Positions 26,025 to 35,701 of a stretch of DNA of 64,000 nt are shown here, in pieces. The notes beneath the pieces were generated by a model. It had not been told where the DNA came from. It was given only the letters and a program-made list of their open reading frames with translations, and did no database searches. Both the position numbers and the translations under genes were made by a program. The stretch covers positions 3,224,001 through 3,288,000 of the forward strand of contig NZ_CP138332.1 in assembly GCF_033955345.1 (NCBI RefSeq), written 5' to 3'. Position 1 is the stretch's first letter. Each line of letters starts with the position of its first letter. The DNA comes from Sphingobacterium bambusae. Its GTDB lineage: Bacteria > Bacteroidota > Bacteroidia > Sphingobacteriales > Sphingobacteriaceae.

Positions 26025-26558
26025 ATGAACATTCAAGCATACATAGATAAAGATCGGATGGATTATTTCCCCTTTTTCTCGAAAGGTTATCTGATGGATT
26101 GGTTGCTGCAATCGGAACAGTATTGGTTACGGTGTTTCGTAAAATCGCTGCGTGCAGAGGAATATTATACATTTCATAAGCCGAATAAAATCTTAAAATA
26201 TTACTATGCCCGGCGGAAAAATAGTTTAGGCCGGAAATTAGGTTTTTTTATTCCTGCGGGCTGCTTTGGTTCGGGATTGAAGATATACCATTATGGTTCT
26301 ATACTTATCAATCCAAAAACACGTATTGGTAAAAACTGTAACATTCATGGTAATTGCTGTTTGGGGAGTAAGGGGATTTATCCAGACGATTCGCCGGTTA
26401 TTGGCGACAATGTAGATATTGGACAAGGTGCGCAAGTATTAGGGGGAATCACCATAGCTGATGGGGTCAAAATTGGCGCTGGCGCCATTGTCACCAAATC
26501 TATTTTAGAGCCCAATGTGACGGTGGTAGGCATTCCGGCTCGGATAGTAGATAAATAA
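26025..26558 (+). CDS. Serine-acetyltransferase-like hexapeptide acyltransferase
   Basis: A 177-residue protein with a helical N-terminal part and a left-handed beta-helix from about residue 90 ('INPKTRIGKNCNIHGNCCLG', 'VIGDNVDIGQGAQVLGGITI', 'VKIGAGAIVTKSI'). It resembles CysE-like enzymes, but in an EPS operon it more likely O-acetylates a sugar (inference from context). It is followed six bases later by a GT2 gene. Confidence 0.85.
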   Translation: MNIQAYIDKDRMDYFPFFSKGYLMDWLLQSEQYWLRCFVKSLRAEEYYTFHKPNKILKYYYARRKNSLGRKLGFFIPAGCFGSGLKIYHYGSILINPKTRIGKNCNIHGNCCLGSKGIYPDDSPVIGDNVDIGQGAQVLGGITIADGVKIGAGAIVTKSILEPNVTVVGIPARIVDK

Positions 26559-26564
26559 AGAAAT

Positions 26565-27503
26565 ATGGCAAGCGAAAAATTAGTATCATTGGTGATGCCG
26601 GCTTACAAGGCGAAGTTCTTAAAGCAGGCACTGGATAGTATTCTAAAGCAGAGCTACAGCAATTTTGAATTGATTATTGTAGACGATGCTTCACCTGAAA
26701 ATCTTTCGGACATTATGGCGGAATATAGCGATCCACGAATATCCTATTATAGGAATAAACAAAACTTGGGCGGTCAAAGTTTGGTGATGCAATGGAATCA
26801 TTCCATAACATATGCCAAGGGCGAATACTTGGTACTTGCGGCTGATGATGATATCTATCATCCAAATTTTTTAAAGACCTGTGTAGAATTGGCGGTGAAG
26901 TATCCCCATGTTGATGTGGTACGATCTCGTGTGGAACAGATTGATGAAGAAAATAATTTACTTGGTATAGACGGCATTCTTCCTGAATTTTGTAGCAAAT
27001 ACCAATTTCTAAAGTATTGGTTGAATGCTACGGTCTTTACCTGTATAGGTAACTTTATGTTCAAAACGGCCGTGATCAAAGAAAAGCAATTTATTGATTT
27101 TCCTTCGGCATTTGGTTCCGATACCGCTTCGGCCATTATGATGGCGGAAAACGGTATTGCCAATACGCAGGCGATGCTTTTCTCTTTTCGCTTGTCATCC
27201 ATTCATCTCTCCAGTAGTAAGGGTAAATTGCTGGAAAAGTTAGCGGCAAATACCTTGTTGTTTAAGTGGTTAAGAGATTTGGGTTATCCGAGGCCAACCA
27301 ACAGATACGACCTGTTGGCTTTTTCACAAACCCAGTGGCCGCATTTATACGCTAAATGCAAATACGATTATTATAACTTAGTGATTAAATATATGCCTTT
27401 CAGCAAATTTAATCTTATCGGTGCTTGTGAATTACTGACGCGTAAAGATAAGTTGCTTATGTTTGCCCGGTTTTGTTTCGATAAACTCTTTAGACGTGTA
27501 TAG
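26565..27503 (+). CDS. Glycosyltransferase family 2
   Basis: A 312-residue GT-A enzyme: 'LVSLVMPAYKAKFLKQALDS', 'IVDDASPENLSDIM', and the acidic motif in 'YLVLAADDDIYHPNF'. The end is basic and lacks a clear membrane helix. It is joined directly (no gap) to the GT8 gene. Donor and linkage unknown. Confidence 0.9.
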   Translation: MASEKLVSLVMPAYKAKFLKQALDSILKQSYSNFELIIVDDASPENLSDIMAEYSDPRISYYRNKQNLGGQSLVMQWNHSITYAKGEYLVLAADDDIYHPNFLKTCVELAVKYPHVDVVRSRVEQIDEENNLLGIDGILPEFCSKYQFLKYWLNATVFTCIGNFMFKTAVIKEKQFIDFPSAFGSDTASAIMMAENGIANTQAMLFSFRLSSIHLSSSKGKLLEKLAANTLLFKWLRDLGYPRPTNRYDLLAFSQTQWPHLYAKCKYDYYNLVIKYMPFSKFNLIGACELLTRKDKLLMFARFCFDKLFRRV

Positions 27504-28451
27504 ATGGAAGTAGTTAGCGAAGACATACCTGTAGTTATAGCCTTTACCCCAAACTATTTTGTGCCGGTTGCAACCTGTATTTCCTCTGTGCTACGAAATG
27601 CTGATGAAGATGCTAGGTTTCACTTTATCTGTTTACTGACCGAAGCCTTGCCTGAACATATGCAGCAACTGCTTAACGAGCTTGTCGGTGAACTTGGGCG
27701 ATTTACCTTTATGGACTTAACCGGTACACTATCTGCTGATATTTATGTCGATCCCAAATATACCATAGCTGCATCCTACAGGTTATTGCTGCCTGATCTG
27801 TTACCGCAATACGATAAAGTTTTGTATATCGATTGCGATATGATTTTCCGGAACGATTTAAGTGAACTCTATCATAGAGTAGATTTAGATGATAATTATA
27901 TGGCCGGTGTTTTTGAGGCTACCTTGGAGCAGCAGTTAGCACACATGCAAGTTATTGGATGTGCACCGGGGACCTATATCAATAGTGGTTTGCTGTTGAT
28001 GAACCTGAAGAAGCTTCGCGAAGATGGCATGGTAGCTAAGTTCTTGGAGGCGGCAACACAGGAGGGCTTAGAGTTTCCAGATCAAGATGTGATTAACCAA
28101 CTGTGCAAGGGACGTATTATCGGTCTTCCTCCATTTTGGAACAGCATACGTACCTTTCTGCTGCCGCAATATAAAGCTGATTTCTTAAGATTCTATACGG
28201 AACAGGACTGGCAAACCGTACAACGCAAAGGTAATGTGCATTACACCGGGCCAAAGCCTTGGAAAACCTTCACGGTTGCCTTTGATCTGTGGTGGCGATA
28301 TTATTTTAAGTTGCCTAAGCCTATGCAAGCACTTTTGATAATACCAACAAAGCTTAGCTTATTAGCCAAAATATATCAAACCTTTTTGGGTAAAACTATT
28401 TTGGATGGCACTCGTGCGCTCTATCGAAAATTAAAAAGAAACGAAGGATGA
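27504..28451 (+). CDS. Glycosyltransferase family 8 (LgtC-like)
   Basis: A 315-residue enzyme with 'PVVIAFTPNYFVPVATCISS' at the N-terminus and the metal-binding DxD in 'KVLYIDCDMIFRNDL' near residue 112. Also 'INSGLLLMNLKKLRE' and 'HYTGPKPWK', all typical of LgtC-type galactosyl- or glucosyltransferases with retaining mechanism. The next gene's start overlaps its stop by four bases. Confidence 0.92.
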   Translation: MEVVSEDIPVVIAFTPNYFVPVATCISSVLRNADEDARFHFICLLTEALPEHMQQLLNELVGELGRFTFMDLTGTLSADIYVDPKYTIAASYRLLLPDLLPQYDKVLYIDCDMIFRNDLSELYHRVDLDDNYMAGVFEATLEQQLAHMQVIGCAPGTYINSGLLLMNLKKLREDGMVAKFLEAATQEGLEFPDQDVINQLCKGRIIGLPPFWNSIRTFLLPQYKADFLRFYTEQDWQTVQRKGNVHYTGPKPWKTFTVAFDLWWRYYFKLPKPMQALLIIPTKLSLLAKIYQTFLGKTILDGTRALYRKLKRNEG

Positions 28452-29311
28452 GGCATGCTTATTTGATTATTGCACATCATGAATTTAAGGTGTTGGAACA
28501 GTTGATCTTTGCCTTAGACGATTGCCGGAATGATATTTTTATACATTTCGATCGAAAAGTAAAAGAGATCCCTGCATTATCAACGCAGCAAGCGAGTCTC
28601 GTTATTCTCGAAAATAGGGTGGACGTACGTTGGGGCTCCCTGTCACAAATTCGAGCGGAATACGCGTTGTTTGAAAGTGCTTACCAAACGAACAATACGT
28701 ACGCACGATACCATTTGATTTCAGGAACACACCTGCCATTGAAATCGCAAGATGAAATTCACGCATTTTTTGAGGCCTACCAACAGAAAGAAATCTTGCG
28801 ATATATATATACCAATGCCTACGAGGTCAATATGAAACTGGCTAGGTATCATTTCTTTGTGCGACACTACCAGCACCCAGTCAATGTGTTAAGGAAGTTG
28901 GCGGTATTGGGTTGGAGGATACTTTTAAAGCTACAATATATTTGCGGGATCCAACGCGCATCTCCTAAGGTAAGTATTAAAGCCAATAACTGGGTGAGCT
29001 TAACCGAAGAGGCCGTCGTAGCCATCATCCAGCAAAAAGATGAGGTGTTAGCACGATTTCGCTATACATTTTGTGCCGATGAATTCTTTGTTCCTTTTGT
29101 GTTGGAGAATCAACCGAAAAAATTTAAGATGATTAATGATGAGAGGCTTCTTTTCAATGAATTTGAGCAAGCCAATGTGCGTCTTTTAAAACGGGACGAT
29201 TTTAAAAAGCTAATGGAATCCGATTTTCTTTTTGCACGGAAGTTTGGCGAAAGGGAAATGGAGGTCGTCTATAACATAGTAGATAGAATACGGAAAGGAA
29301 AGGGGGACTAA
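28448..29311 (+). CDS. GT14-type beta-1,6-N-acetylglucosaminyltransferase-like enzyme (copy 1)
   Basis: A 287-residue enzyme of the core-2/I-branching family: 'AYLIIAHHEFKVLEQLIFAL', 'DIFIHFDRKVKEIP', 'YHLISGTHLPLKSQDEI', 'NWVSLTEEAV', 'FCADEFFVPF'. In bacteria these often make branch linkages in capsules. A paralogue sits one gene downstream (30284), starting with nearly the same residues, so the pair may add two similar branches or reflect duplication. Confidence 0.88.
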   Translation: MRHAYLIIAHHEFKVLEQLIFALDDCRNDIFIHFDRKVKEIPALSTQQASLVILENRVDVRWGSLSQIRAEYALFESAYQTNNTYARYHLISGTHLPLKSQDEIHAFFEAYQQKEILRYIYTNAYEVNMKLARYHFFVRHYQHPVNVLRKLAVLGWRILLKLQYICGIQRASPKVSIKANNWVSLTEEAVVAIIQQKDEVLARFRYTFCADEFFVPFVLENQPKKFKMINDERLLFNEFEQANVRLLKRDDFKKLMESDFLFARKFGEREMEVVYNIVDRIRKGKGD

Positions 29312-29313
29312 GT

Positions 29314-30270
29314 ATGCTTGAAAAATGGAAAGCGGAGTTGGTCAATAACACCGCTGTGCAAAAAATTTGGGGATATATCCGGAAGCGGAAAATCATCCAG
29401 CAGCATAAGCGAGTTTATAATTTTTGGAAGCCTATTATCGAAGATTATGTTAGCGGAAAGCTTCCGAATTACAGTGTCATTGCAAAAAGAGAACTCCCCC
29501 CAAACAAAATTATTTGGCAATACTGGGGGCAAGGTGAGCATGATCTTAATTTGCCCGAGGTCGTTCGTCTTTCTTTTGCTTCGGTCGATAGATACAAAGG
29601 CGATTATGTGGTCATTCGTCTGGATGACGGTAATATTGGCGATTACATCGATCTGCCAACATTTGTGGCAGCTAAAAGAGCGGCTAATACAAGTTTTAAT
29701 CGTACTTTTTTTTCGGATTTACTCCGCTTGGCCTTATTGAAAGCTTACGGTGGCGTTTGGCTTGATGCAACAACTTTACTCTCGGATGTACTGCCAGAGT
29801 CTTACACACAACAAGATTTTTTTGTTTATCAACGCGATCAGAACGAAAAAAATAAAGCCTATTGGGAAAACAGTTATGCCTTTTATTGGAGCTGGCAAGC
29901 AGATTTTCGGGTGCGTATGCTTAATAGCTTTATTTTTGCAAAGAAAGGGAATAAAATGGTAGAGATGCTCTTGGATCTTATTTTATATTACTGGAAGACA
30001 CAAGAACGTATCGTCGATTATTTCTTTTTCCAGATAGTCTATGATATATTGATGCGTGAGTATGAGGTTGAAACTTGTGTAATGGTAAGTGACGTGCTAC
30101 CCCATCTTTTACAAACAAAAATTAATAACCCAAGTGTCGATTTTGTCGATTATGAAACGGCGCTTCAAGCGACGAGTATACATAAGATGAGCTATTACCG
30201 AGATGATGCTTTGCAGAGATTCAGCTCTTTCGTTCATGCATATATCTTAACAGAGTCGGAATCGTTATAA
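29314..30270 (+). CDS. Capsular polysaccharide synthesis protein (GT32-like)
   Basis: A 318-residue enzyme. 'NKIIWQYWGQGE' and 'FFSDLLRLALLKAYGGVWLD' followed by 'ATTLLSD' are the conserved block of the Caps_synth/OCH1-like family, with the DxD-like acidic site in 'GGVWLDATT' near residue 155. It sits between the two GT14 paralogues with gaps of a few bases. AT-rich compared with the operon's ends. Confidence 0.88.
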   Translation: MLEKWKAELVNNTAVQKIWGYIRKRKIIQQHKRVYNFWKPIIEDYVSGKLPNYSVIAKRELPPNKIIWQYWGQGEHDLNLPEVVRLSFASVDRYKGDYVVIRLDDGNIGDYIDLPTFVAAKRAANTSFNRTFFSDLLRLALLKAYGGVWLDATTLLSDVLPESYTQQDFFVYQRDQNEKNKAYWENSYAFYWSWQADFRVRMLNSFIFAKKGNKMVEMLLDLILYYWKTQERIVDYFFFQIVYDILMREYEVETCVMVSDVLPHLLQTKINNPSVDFVDYETALQATSIHKMSYYRDDALQRFSSFVHAYILTESESL

Positions 30271-30283
30271 ATCGTTCATACTG

Positions 30284-31150
30284 ATGAAACATGCTTATTT
30301 AATATTGGCCCATAACCAGTTCGAAATACTGGAAATCTTAATCGCTGCATTGGATGATAAGCGGAACGATATCTATATTCATATAGATAAGAAAGTCGAT
30401 ACAATCCCTTTGTTACAGACGGAGCATGCTGAGCTACATGTGTTGAAGGAGCGAATAGCGATAAGCTGGGGCGACGTAAGCATTGTCGAAGCCGAACTCT
30501 TGTTGTTTCAAAAAGCAAAAGATACGGGGATATACAGTCATTACCATTTACTATCAGGGGTCGACCTACCTTTGCAGTCGCAAGACAATATACATGCTTT
30601 CTGCGCAGGTCATCCTGCGAAGCAATTTATTGGCTATTCGCAGGGCGATCAACGCGGGCATATTTCGCGTAAAGTGCAACGCTATCATATTTTTCCCAAA
30701 CATTTTAGATCTATAGGTAGCGTGGCAGACAAGACGCGGCAAGCCCTACGCTTTCTTTTTCTACGCGTGCAGTTTATATTCGGCATCCTAAGAAATACCG
30801 ATATCGAGTTAAAAAAAGGTACGCAATGGTTGAGCTTAACCGGAGAGTTCGTGGTTTATTTGCTACAACAAAAACAGGAGATTCTAAAGCGTTACCGATA
30901 TACTTTTTGTGCAGACGAAATTTTTGTGCAAACCGCCTGTTGGAATTCGCCCTTTCGAGAGCAGATTTATGATCTAACAGACGAGGGTAGGGGCTCTCAA
31001 AGATTGATCCAGTGGCGGGATAATCAGCTGTACGATTGGGAGGATAAGGATGTGGAAAAACTGAATACAAAAGCCTTTCTGTTTGCTCGAAAATTTAATG
31101 ATCGAAATATGGAGGTCGTTACGAAAATATTGGAGAAGATAAAACGCTGA
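30284..31150 (+). CDS. GT14-type beta-1,6-N-acetylglucosaminyltransferase-like enzyme (copy 2)
   Basis: A 288-residue paralogue of the enzyme at 28448: 'AYLILAHNQFEILEILIAAL', 'DIYIHIDKKVDTIPL', 'YHLLSGVDLPLQSQDNI', 'WLSLTGEFVVYLL', 'FCADEIFVQ'. Similarity runs over the whole length, including the C-terminal 'LFARKF(G/N)' box. Overall divergence suggests an old duplication with separate specificities. Confidence 0.88.
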   Translation: MKHAYLILAHNQFEILEILIAALDDKRNDIYIHIDKKVDTIPLLQTEHAELHVLKERIAISWGDVSIVEAELLLFQKAKDTGIYSHYHLLSGVDLPLQSQDNIHAFCAGHPAKQFIGYSQGDQRGHISRKVQRYHIFPKHFRSIGSVADKTRQALRFLFLRVQFIFGILRNTDIELKKGTQWLSLTGEFVVYLLQQKQEILKRYRYTFCADEIFVQTACWNSPFREQIYDLTDEGRGSQRLIQWRDNQLYDWEDKDVEKLNTKAFLFARKFNDRNMEVVTKILEKIKR

Positions 31151-31154
31151 AGCT

Positions 31155-32231
31155 ATGATAACTGAAAATGCATTGCAAAAACAGTCGGAGATGATTGATA
31201 TGCTCCGGTTTCCCCTGATTATTCTGGTTGTGTTTGTACATATGGCTCCGTCGGAACAGCAAATGCTATCTTGGAACTTGGATGGACATAGCCTGTTTTT
31301 GTCCATCTCCGAAATTGTTTCACACCATATAGGGCAGTTAGCTGTACCGTTTTTCTTTGTGTTCTCTGGTTATTTCTTTTTTTTGAAAAGCAAGAGCTGG
31401 TCTTTCTCAACATATACCGATCAATTGGGAAAGCGTGTGAAGACTCTATTAATTCCTTACATTTTTTGGAATGTCATTATTGTAGCTATTATTGTGACGT
31501 TGCAGGTATCTTACACCTTTTTAGGTTTAGGAATTAACGCCAACTATAGGGTTTTACAAATCAATACTGTTTTTGATTTATTTTGGGGGCTTCCGATCAA
31601 CATTCCTCTTTGGTATATACGCGATTTAATGGTTATGGTTGTCCTAAGTCCCTTGTTTTATTATTTTTTTAATACAACAAAATATGTTGGCCTGCTTGTT
31701 TTGGTATTGTTCTATTTAAGCGCGTTCGAATCAGGATTTCCTGGGCTTGGTAGTACCGCAATTATGTATTTCGGCTTGGGTACTTACATGGGTGTGTATA
31801 AAGTCGATGCGCGGCCCTTCTGTTTACGCTATGGGAAGCTATTCCTATTTTTAGCGGTATTATTTCTGCTACTTGACTTATACTTTATCAATCACTTCTT
31901 GTCCAAATATTTCTACCGCGCTTTTCTCCTTTGTATACTACCCGCTATTTATTTCGCTGCTATAAAAAGCGCAAAAGGTGGGCGATTAACAAAAAAGTTG
32001 ATCTCCCTAGCACCGACCGTATTTTTTATCTATGCCGTACATACCATATATTTTCTGGATAAGCTGAAGGCTTTATGGTTAAAAACACCGATGAGTGCTT
32101 CTGGCTGGGGAATGCTGATTGGGTACTTGCTGATTCCCTTTATGTGTATTGGTGTTATTTTGTTGGTTTATTATGTGTTCAAGAAGTTTTTACCCAGTGT
32201 ATTAGCTTTTGCTACAGGTAGCAGAGCTTAA
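31155..32231 (+). CDS. Acyltransferase family 3 membrane protein
   Basis: A 358-residue protein with about ten membrane segments. The start 'QSEMIDMLRFPLIILVVFVH' carries the Arg and His (in 'FVHM') typical of acyltransferase-3 / OafA-like enzymes, which transfer acetyl or other acyl groups to sugars on the periplasmic side. 'FIYAVHTIYF' near residue 290 matches the late conserved region. It probably O-acetylates the EPS. Confidence 0.9.
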   Translation: MITENALQKQSEMIDMLRFPLIILVVFVHMAPSEQQMLSWNLDGHSLFLSISEIVSHHIGQLAVPFFFVFSGYFFFLKSKSWSFSTYTDQLGKRVKTLLIPYIFWNVIIVAIIVTLQVSYTFLGLGINANYRVLQINTVFDLFWGLPINIPLWYIRDLMVMVVLSPLFYYFFNTTKYVGLLVLVLFYLSAFESGFPGLGSTAIMYFGLGTYMGVYKVDARPFCLRYGKLFLFLAVLFLLLDLYFINHFLSKYFYRAFLLCILPAIYFAAIKSAKGGRLTKKLISLAPTVFFIYAVHTIYFLDKLKALWLKTPMSASGWGMLIGYLLIPFMCIGVILLVYYVFKKFLPSVLAFATGSRA

Positions 32232-32275
32232 TCCTTGATGCGTTTTTTCAATTCACCCTTTAAGAATTCACATGT

Positions 32276-33274
32276 ATGATACGAGGACATGCTAGAGTCA
32301 CGATTATCCTTCCAGTTTACAATGCGGCTCTTACTTTGGATAGCTGTTTGTCTAGCTTACGGGCTTTGGACTACGATAGCTTAGAAGTTCTTTTTATAAA
32401 TGATAGTAGTACAGATGGTTCATTAGAACTTTTAGAGAAATTCTGTTTATATTTTTCAACGGGTCTCAAAACTGCACAGGTAATCAATCATACACAGAAT
32501 AAGGGGGTTGCCGCAGCACGGAATACTGGCTTAGACTATGCAACAGGTGATTATATCTACTATGTGGATGCCGATGATCGGGTAGATCCGGAGACCATTA
32601 AGCAAGCTGTGGAAAAAGCCCAGCAGTTGGATGCCGATATCGTAGGATTTAATTGGTATTTGAGCTTTGATAAGAATGAACGTAAAATGAACCAACCGGC
32701 TTTTCATACAGCATGGGAAGCTTTGGAGATGATGTTACGCGGAACGATGCGTTGGAACCTTTGGCTTTTTTTGGTGAAGCGCTCCCTCTATGAAGATTAT
32801 CAGATTCGTTTTATACCGGGCATGAATATGGGGGAGGATATTATGGTGACGACAAAATTATTTGTCCATGCTGGGCGGGTGGCCTATATCGATAAGGCGT
32901 TTTACCATTACCGGCAATCCAACGAAGCCTCTTTGACCAAAACCTACAGCCAGCAGCATATGGATCAAGTTTCGGCCAATATACAAGCGCTCGAAACCTT
33001 CTTGCTAAAAAGTCAATATGCCGCGCAACTGGGCGATTTAATTGGCTTTTTAAAGCTGAATATCAAACTACCTTTTTTAATTAGCCCCAAAAGCAATCAG
33101 TATAAACGCTGGTTAAGCTGGTTTCCTGAAGCCAATAGCTTGGTGTTAAAAAATAGCAGCTTGCCTTGGCGCACCCGACTGCTTCAATATGCCGCGGTCA
33201 AAAAACAATTTTGGCTATTGAAAGGATATTATTATTTTGTCATCCGTTTTGTCTACGGCATAATTTATCGGTAA
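32276..33274 (+). CDS. Glycosyltransferase family 2
   Basis: A 332-residue GT-A enzyme: 'VTIILPVYNAALTLDSCLSS', 'FINDSSTDGSLELL', 'GVAAARNTGLDYATGDYIYY' and 'VDADDRVDPETI'. C-terminal residues are basic with a hydrophobic end. It precedes the Wzy-like gene by four bases. Confidence 0.9.
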   Translation: MIRGHARVTIILPVYNAALTLDSCLSSLRALDYDSLEVLFINDSSTDGSLELLEKFCLYFSTGLKTAQVINHTQNKGVAAARNTGLDYATGDYIYYVDADDRVDPETIKQAVEKAQQLDADIVGFNWYLSFDKNERKMNQPAFHTAWEALEMMLRGTMRWNLWLFLVKRSLYEDYQIRFIPGMNMGEDIMVTTKLFVHAGRVAYIDKAFYHYRQSNEASLTKTYSQQHMDQVSANIQALETFLLKSQYAAQLGDLIGFLKLNIKLPFLISPKSNQYKRWLSWFPEANSLVLKNSSLPWRTRLLQYAAVKKQFWLLKGYYYFVIRFVYGIIYR

Positions 33275-33278
33275 TCGG

Positions 33279-34559
33279 ATGTTGAAATTGCTGCAATACC
33301 TATTTTTAACAATTTTGGTCAGTATTTATTACTTTCCAATCGGGCTATCTATTTTGCCCAGCAGCTTAAATACCAAAAACGTATTGGCCCTCGTTGGTAT
33401 TATATTGTTGGTTTACAATAGTATGCAGAGCAAGCGTTACACGATTTCCTTAAACTTGATAGGCGCTATAGGCCTCTCAATCCTCTTCTCCATGATCTGC
33501 CTGTATTCCACCGATGTGAACCATACGGTAGATTACGCCTATGCCAACTATTATATTTCCTTTGGGGTCTGGCTTTTTGGTGCCTACGCGGTCTGTGCCA
33601 TCATACGTTGGTTTCACGGGGAAGTTAATTTTAAACTGATTACCCTGTATCTTACTGCAGTGTGCTTTGGGCAATGTGTGTCGGCCATTCTGATCGACCG
33701 AATTCCCTCTTTTCAAATACTCGTCGATACCTATGTGAGTCAAGGGCAGGAGTTTTTTGAAGAGGTGGATCGCTTATACGGTATTGGCGCGGCTTTGGAT
33801 ACGGCTGGGGTTCGTTTCTCGCTGGTTTTAGTGATGTTGGTTACCTTATTGGTTCAAGATCCCAGCATCCGAAAGCATAGCGGCAAAGTGACCTTGCTCT
33901 TGCTTGCCTTTTTTACGATTACCCTTATCGGGAATATGATGGCGCGCACCACCATTCTAGGCTTTGGCACCGCCTTGCTGTATTTGGCCGTTTCCACGGG
34001 TATTTGGCAACTGGAAATTCGGTCGCGTTTTTTTACGCTCTTCTTGATTTTTGTGCTGATCCTCGTCTTGGGTGTCGCGCTCTCGGTATACCTGTACCAG
34101 ACCGATGAGGCCTTTCATGATAATATGCGTTTTGCTTTTGAAGGCTTTTTCAACTGGGTAGAAGAAGGGGAATGGCGCACCGACTCCACCGATAAGCTGA
34201 ATCGGGAGATGTGGATATGGCCCGAAGATACCAAAACTTGGATTATAGGATCCGGATTGTTTGATAATTTTGTATACAGCACGGATATTGGCTATTGCCG
34301 TTTTATCCTGTACTGCGGGCTAACCGGCTTTGCGGCATTTGCCCTGTTTTTTGTGTACAATGCCTATATTTTTGCCCAGCAAAACCAGCGCTATGCCCTG
34401 ATGTTCTTATGTTTTTTAGTTATTACCTTTGTGATTTGGTTTAAAGTGGCCACAGATATCTTTGTGATCTATGCGCTCTTTTATTGCCTCGATGGCATTG
34501 AAACAAAGCCTTTTGTTCGGCGGATGGCCGTTCCGGCTCCATTATCGCCCGCCACATGA
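33279..34559 (+). CDS. Wzy-like EPS/O-antigen polymerase
   Basis: A 426-residue protein with about 11-12 membrane segments and a large periplasmic loop in the second half (about 275-320, 'GFFNWVEEGEWRTDSTDKLN'). No family-wide motif is needed for this call; topology, length and its place beside the Wzx gene and glycosyltransferases fit Wzy polymerases, which are poorly conserved. It should join flipped repeat units in the periplasm. Its stop overlaps the next start by four bases. Confidence 0.75.
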   Translation: MLKLLQYLFLTILVSIYYFPIGLSILPSSLNTKNVLALVGIILLVYNSMQSKRYTISLNLIGAIGLSILFSMICLYSTDVNHTVDYAYANYYISFGVWLFGAYAVCAIIRWFHGEVNFKLITLYLTAVCFGQCVSAILIDRIPSFQILVDTYVSQGQEFFEEVDRLYGIGAALDTAGVRFSLVLVMLVTLLVQDPSIRKHSGKVTLLLLAFFTITLIGNMMARTTILGFGTALLYLAVSTGIWQLEIRSRFFTLFLIFVLILVLGVALSVYLYQTDEAFHDNMRFAFEGFFNWVEEGEWRTDSTDKLNREMWIWPEDTKTWIIGSGLFDNFVYSTDIGYCRFILYCGLTGFAAFALFFVYNAYIFAQQNQRYALMFLCFLVITFVIWFKVATDIFVIYALFYCLDGIETKPFVRRMAVPAPLSPAT

Positions 34560-35701
34560 AGATCGTCTACTGCATAGCCGCAACGAGCAATTCCGGCGGT
34601 ATGGAGCGGGTATTGGCCAATAAGGCCAATTATTTTGCGCGCATGGGCTTCGAGGTACATATTATCACGACAGATCAAGAAGGAAAGCCCAATTTCTTTG
34701 TCCTAGATGCGCGGATACAACAGCATGACCTGGGGATTAACTATGTGCACAATAATGGACGAGGGTTATTGTATAAGGTGCTCAGCTACGCGCGGAAGCA
34801 ACAGCTGCACCGGAAACGTTTAACAACGCTGTTGCAAAAGCTAAAAGCCGATATCAGCATCTCCATGTTTGATCATGAGGTCTCCTTTTTACATCAGATT
34901 GCGGATGGCAGTATCAAAATACTGGAGATACATTTCTCCCGCTTTAAACGCTTGCAATATGCGCGTTCCGGTATTTGGGCGCTGGTGAACCGATACCGAA
35001 GCAAGCAAGACCTGCACTATGCCCGGCAGTATGCCCGCTTTGTGGTGCTTACCCAAGAAGATCAGGGCTACTGGGGCAATCTGCCCAATATCCAAGTTAT
35101 TCCCAATGCCAATAGTTTTGCTCCCGCGGCCGTTTCGGATCTGCAGCAGCAGCAAGTTATCGCCGTAGGACGCTATGATGATCAAAAGCGCTTTGAAGAC
35201 CTGATTGATGCTTGGGCGGCGGTCAAGCAAGCACGCCCCGATTGGTCTTTGCATATCTATGGACAAGGGCCGCTGCACGATAAGTTGCAAGCACAAATAG
35301 CGCAGTTGGGGCTGGCCGATGTGGTGCATTTAGAAGTACCCGTCCGGGATATCGAATCGGCCTACCGGCAACACGCCATGCTCGCCATGACCTCCCGTTA
35401 TGAAGGACTACCCATGGCGCTGTTAGAAGCGCAGGCCTGTGGTTTACCCTTAGTGGCCTACGCCTGCAAATGCGGTCCGCGCGATGTGATCCGCGAAGGA
35501 GAGAACGGCTTTCTATTGGCCGAAGGCGATAAAGTAGGCTTGACGGAGCGCCTACTGCGCTTGATGCAGGATGCACCGCTGCGCACCGCTATGGGAGAGG
35601 CCGCGAAGTGCCGTTCACAAGATTTCACGGAAGAGGTCGTGATGACCCAATGGTTAAACCTATTTGCAGAACTGCAAAAAGCACATGGAGAAAAGCGCTA
35701 A
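34556..35701 (+). CDS. Glycosyltransferase family 4
   Basis: A 381-residue GT-B enzyme with acceptor-side start 'IVYCIAATSNSGGMERVLAN' and nucleotide-sugar side 'VIAVGRYDDQKRFEDLIDAW', 'LHIYGQGPLHDKL', and the EX7E motif in 'SRYEGLPMALLEAQACGLPL' near residue 285. Retaining mechanism is expected. It overlaps the next gene's N-terminus. Confidence 0.93.
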   Translation: MKIVYCIAATSNSGGMERVLANKANYFARMGFEVHIITTDQEGKPNFFVLDARIQQHDLGINYVHNNGRGLLYKVLSYARKQQLHRKRLTTLLQKLKADISISMFDHEVSFLHQIADGSIKILEIHFSRFKRLQYARSGIWALVNRYRSKQDLHYARQYARFVVLTQEDQGYWGNLPNIQVIPNANSFAPAAVSDLQQQQVIAVGRYDDQKRFEDLIDAWAAVKQARPDWSLHIYGQGPLHDKLQAQIAQLGLADVVHLEVPVRDIESAYRQHAMLAMTSRYEGLPMALLEAQACGLPLVAYACKCGPRDVIREGENGFLLAEGDKVGLTERLLRLMQDAPLRTAMGEAAKCRSQDFTEEVVMTQWLNLFAELQKAHGEKR

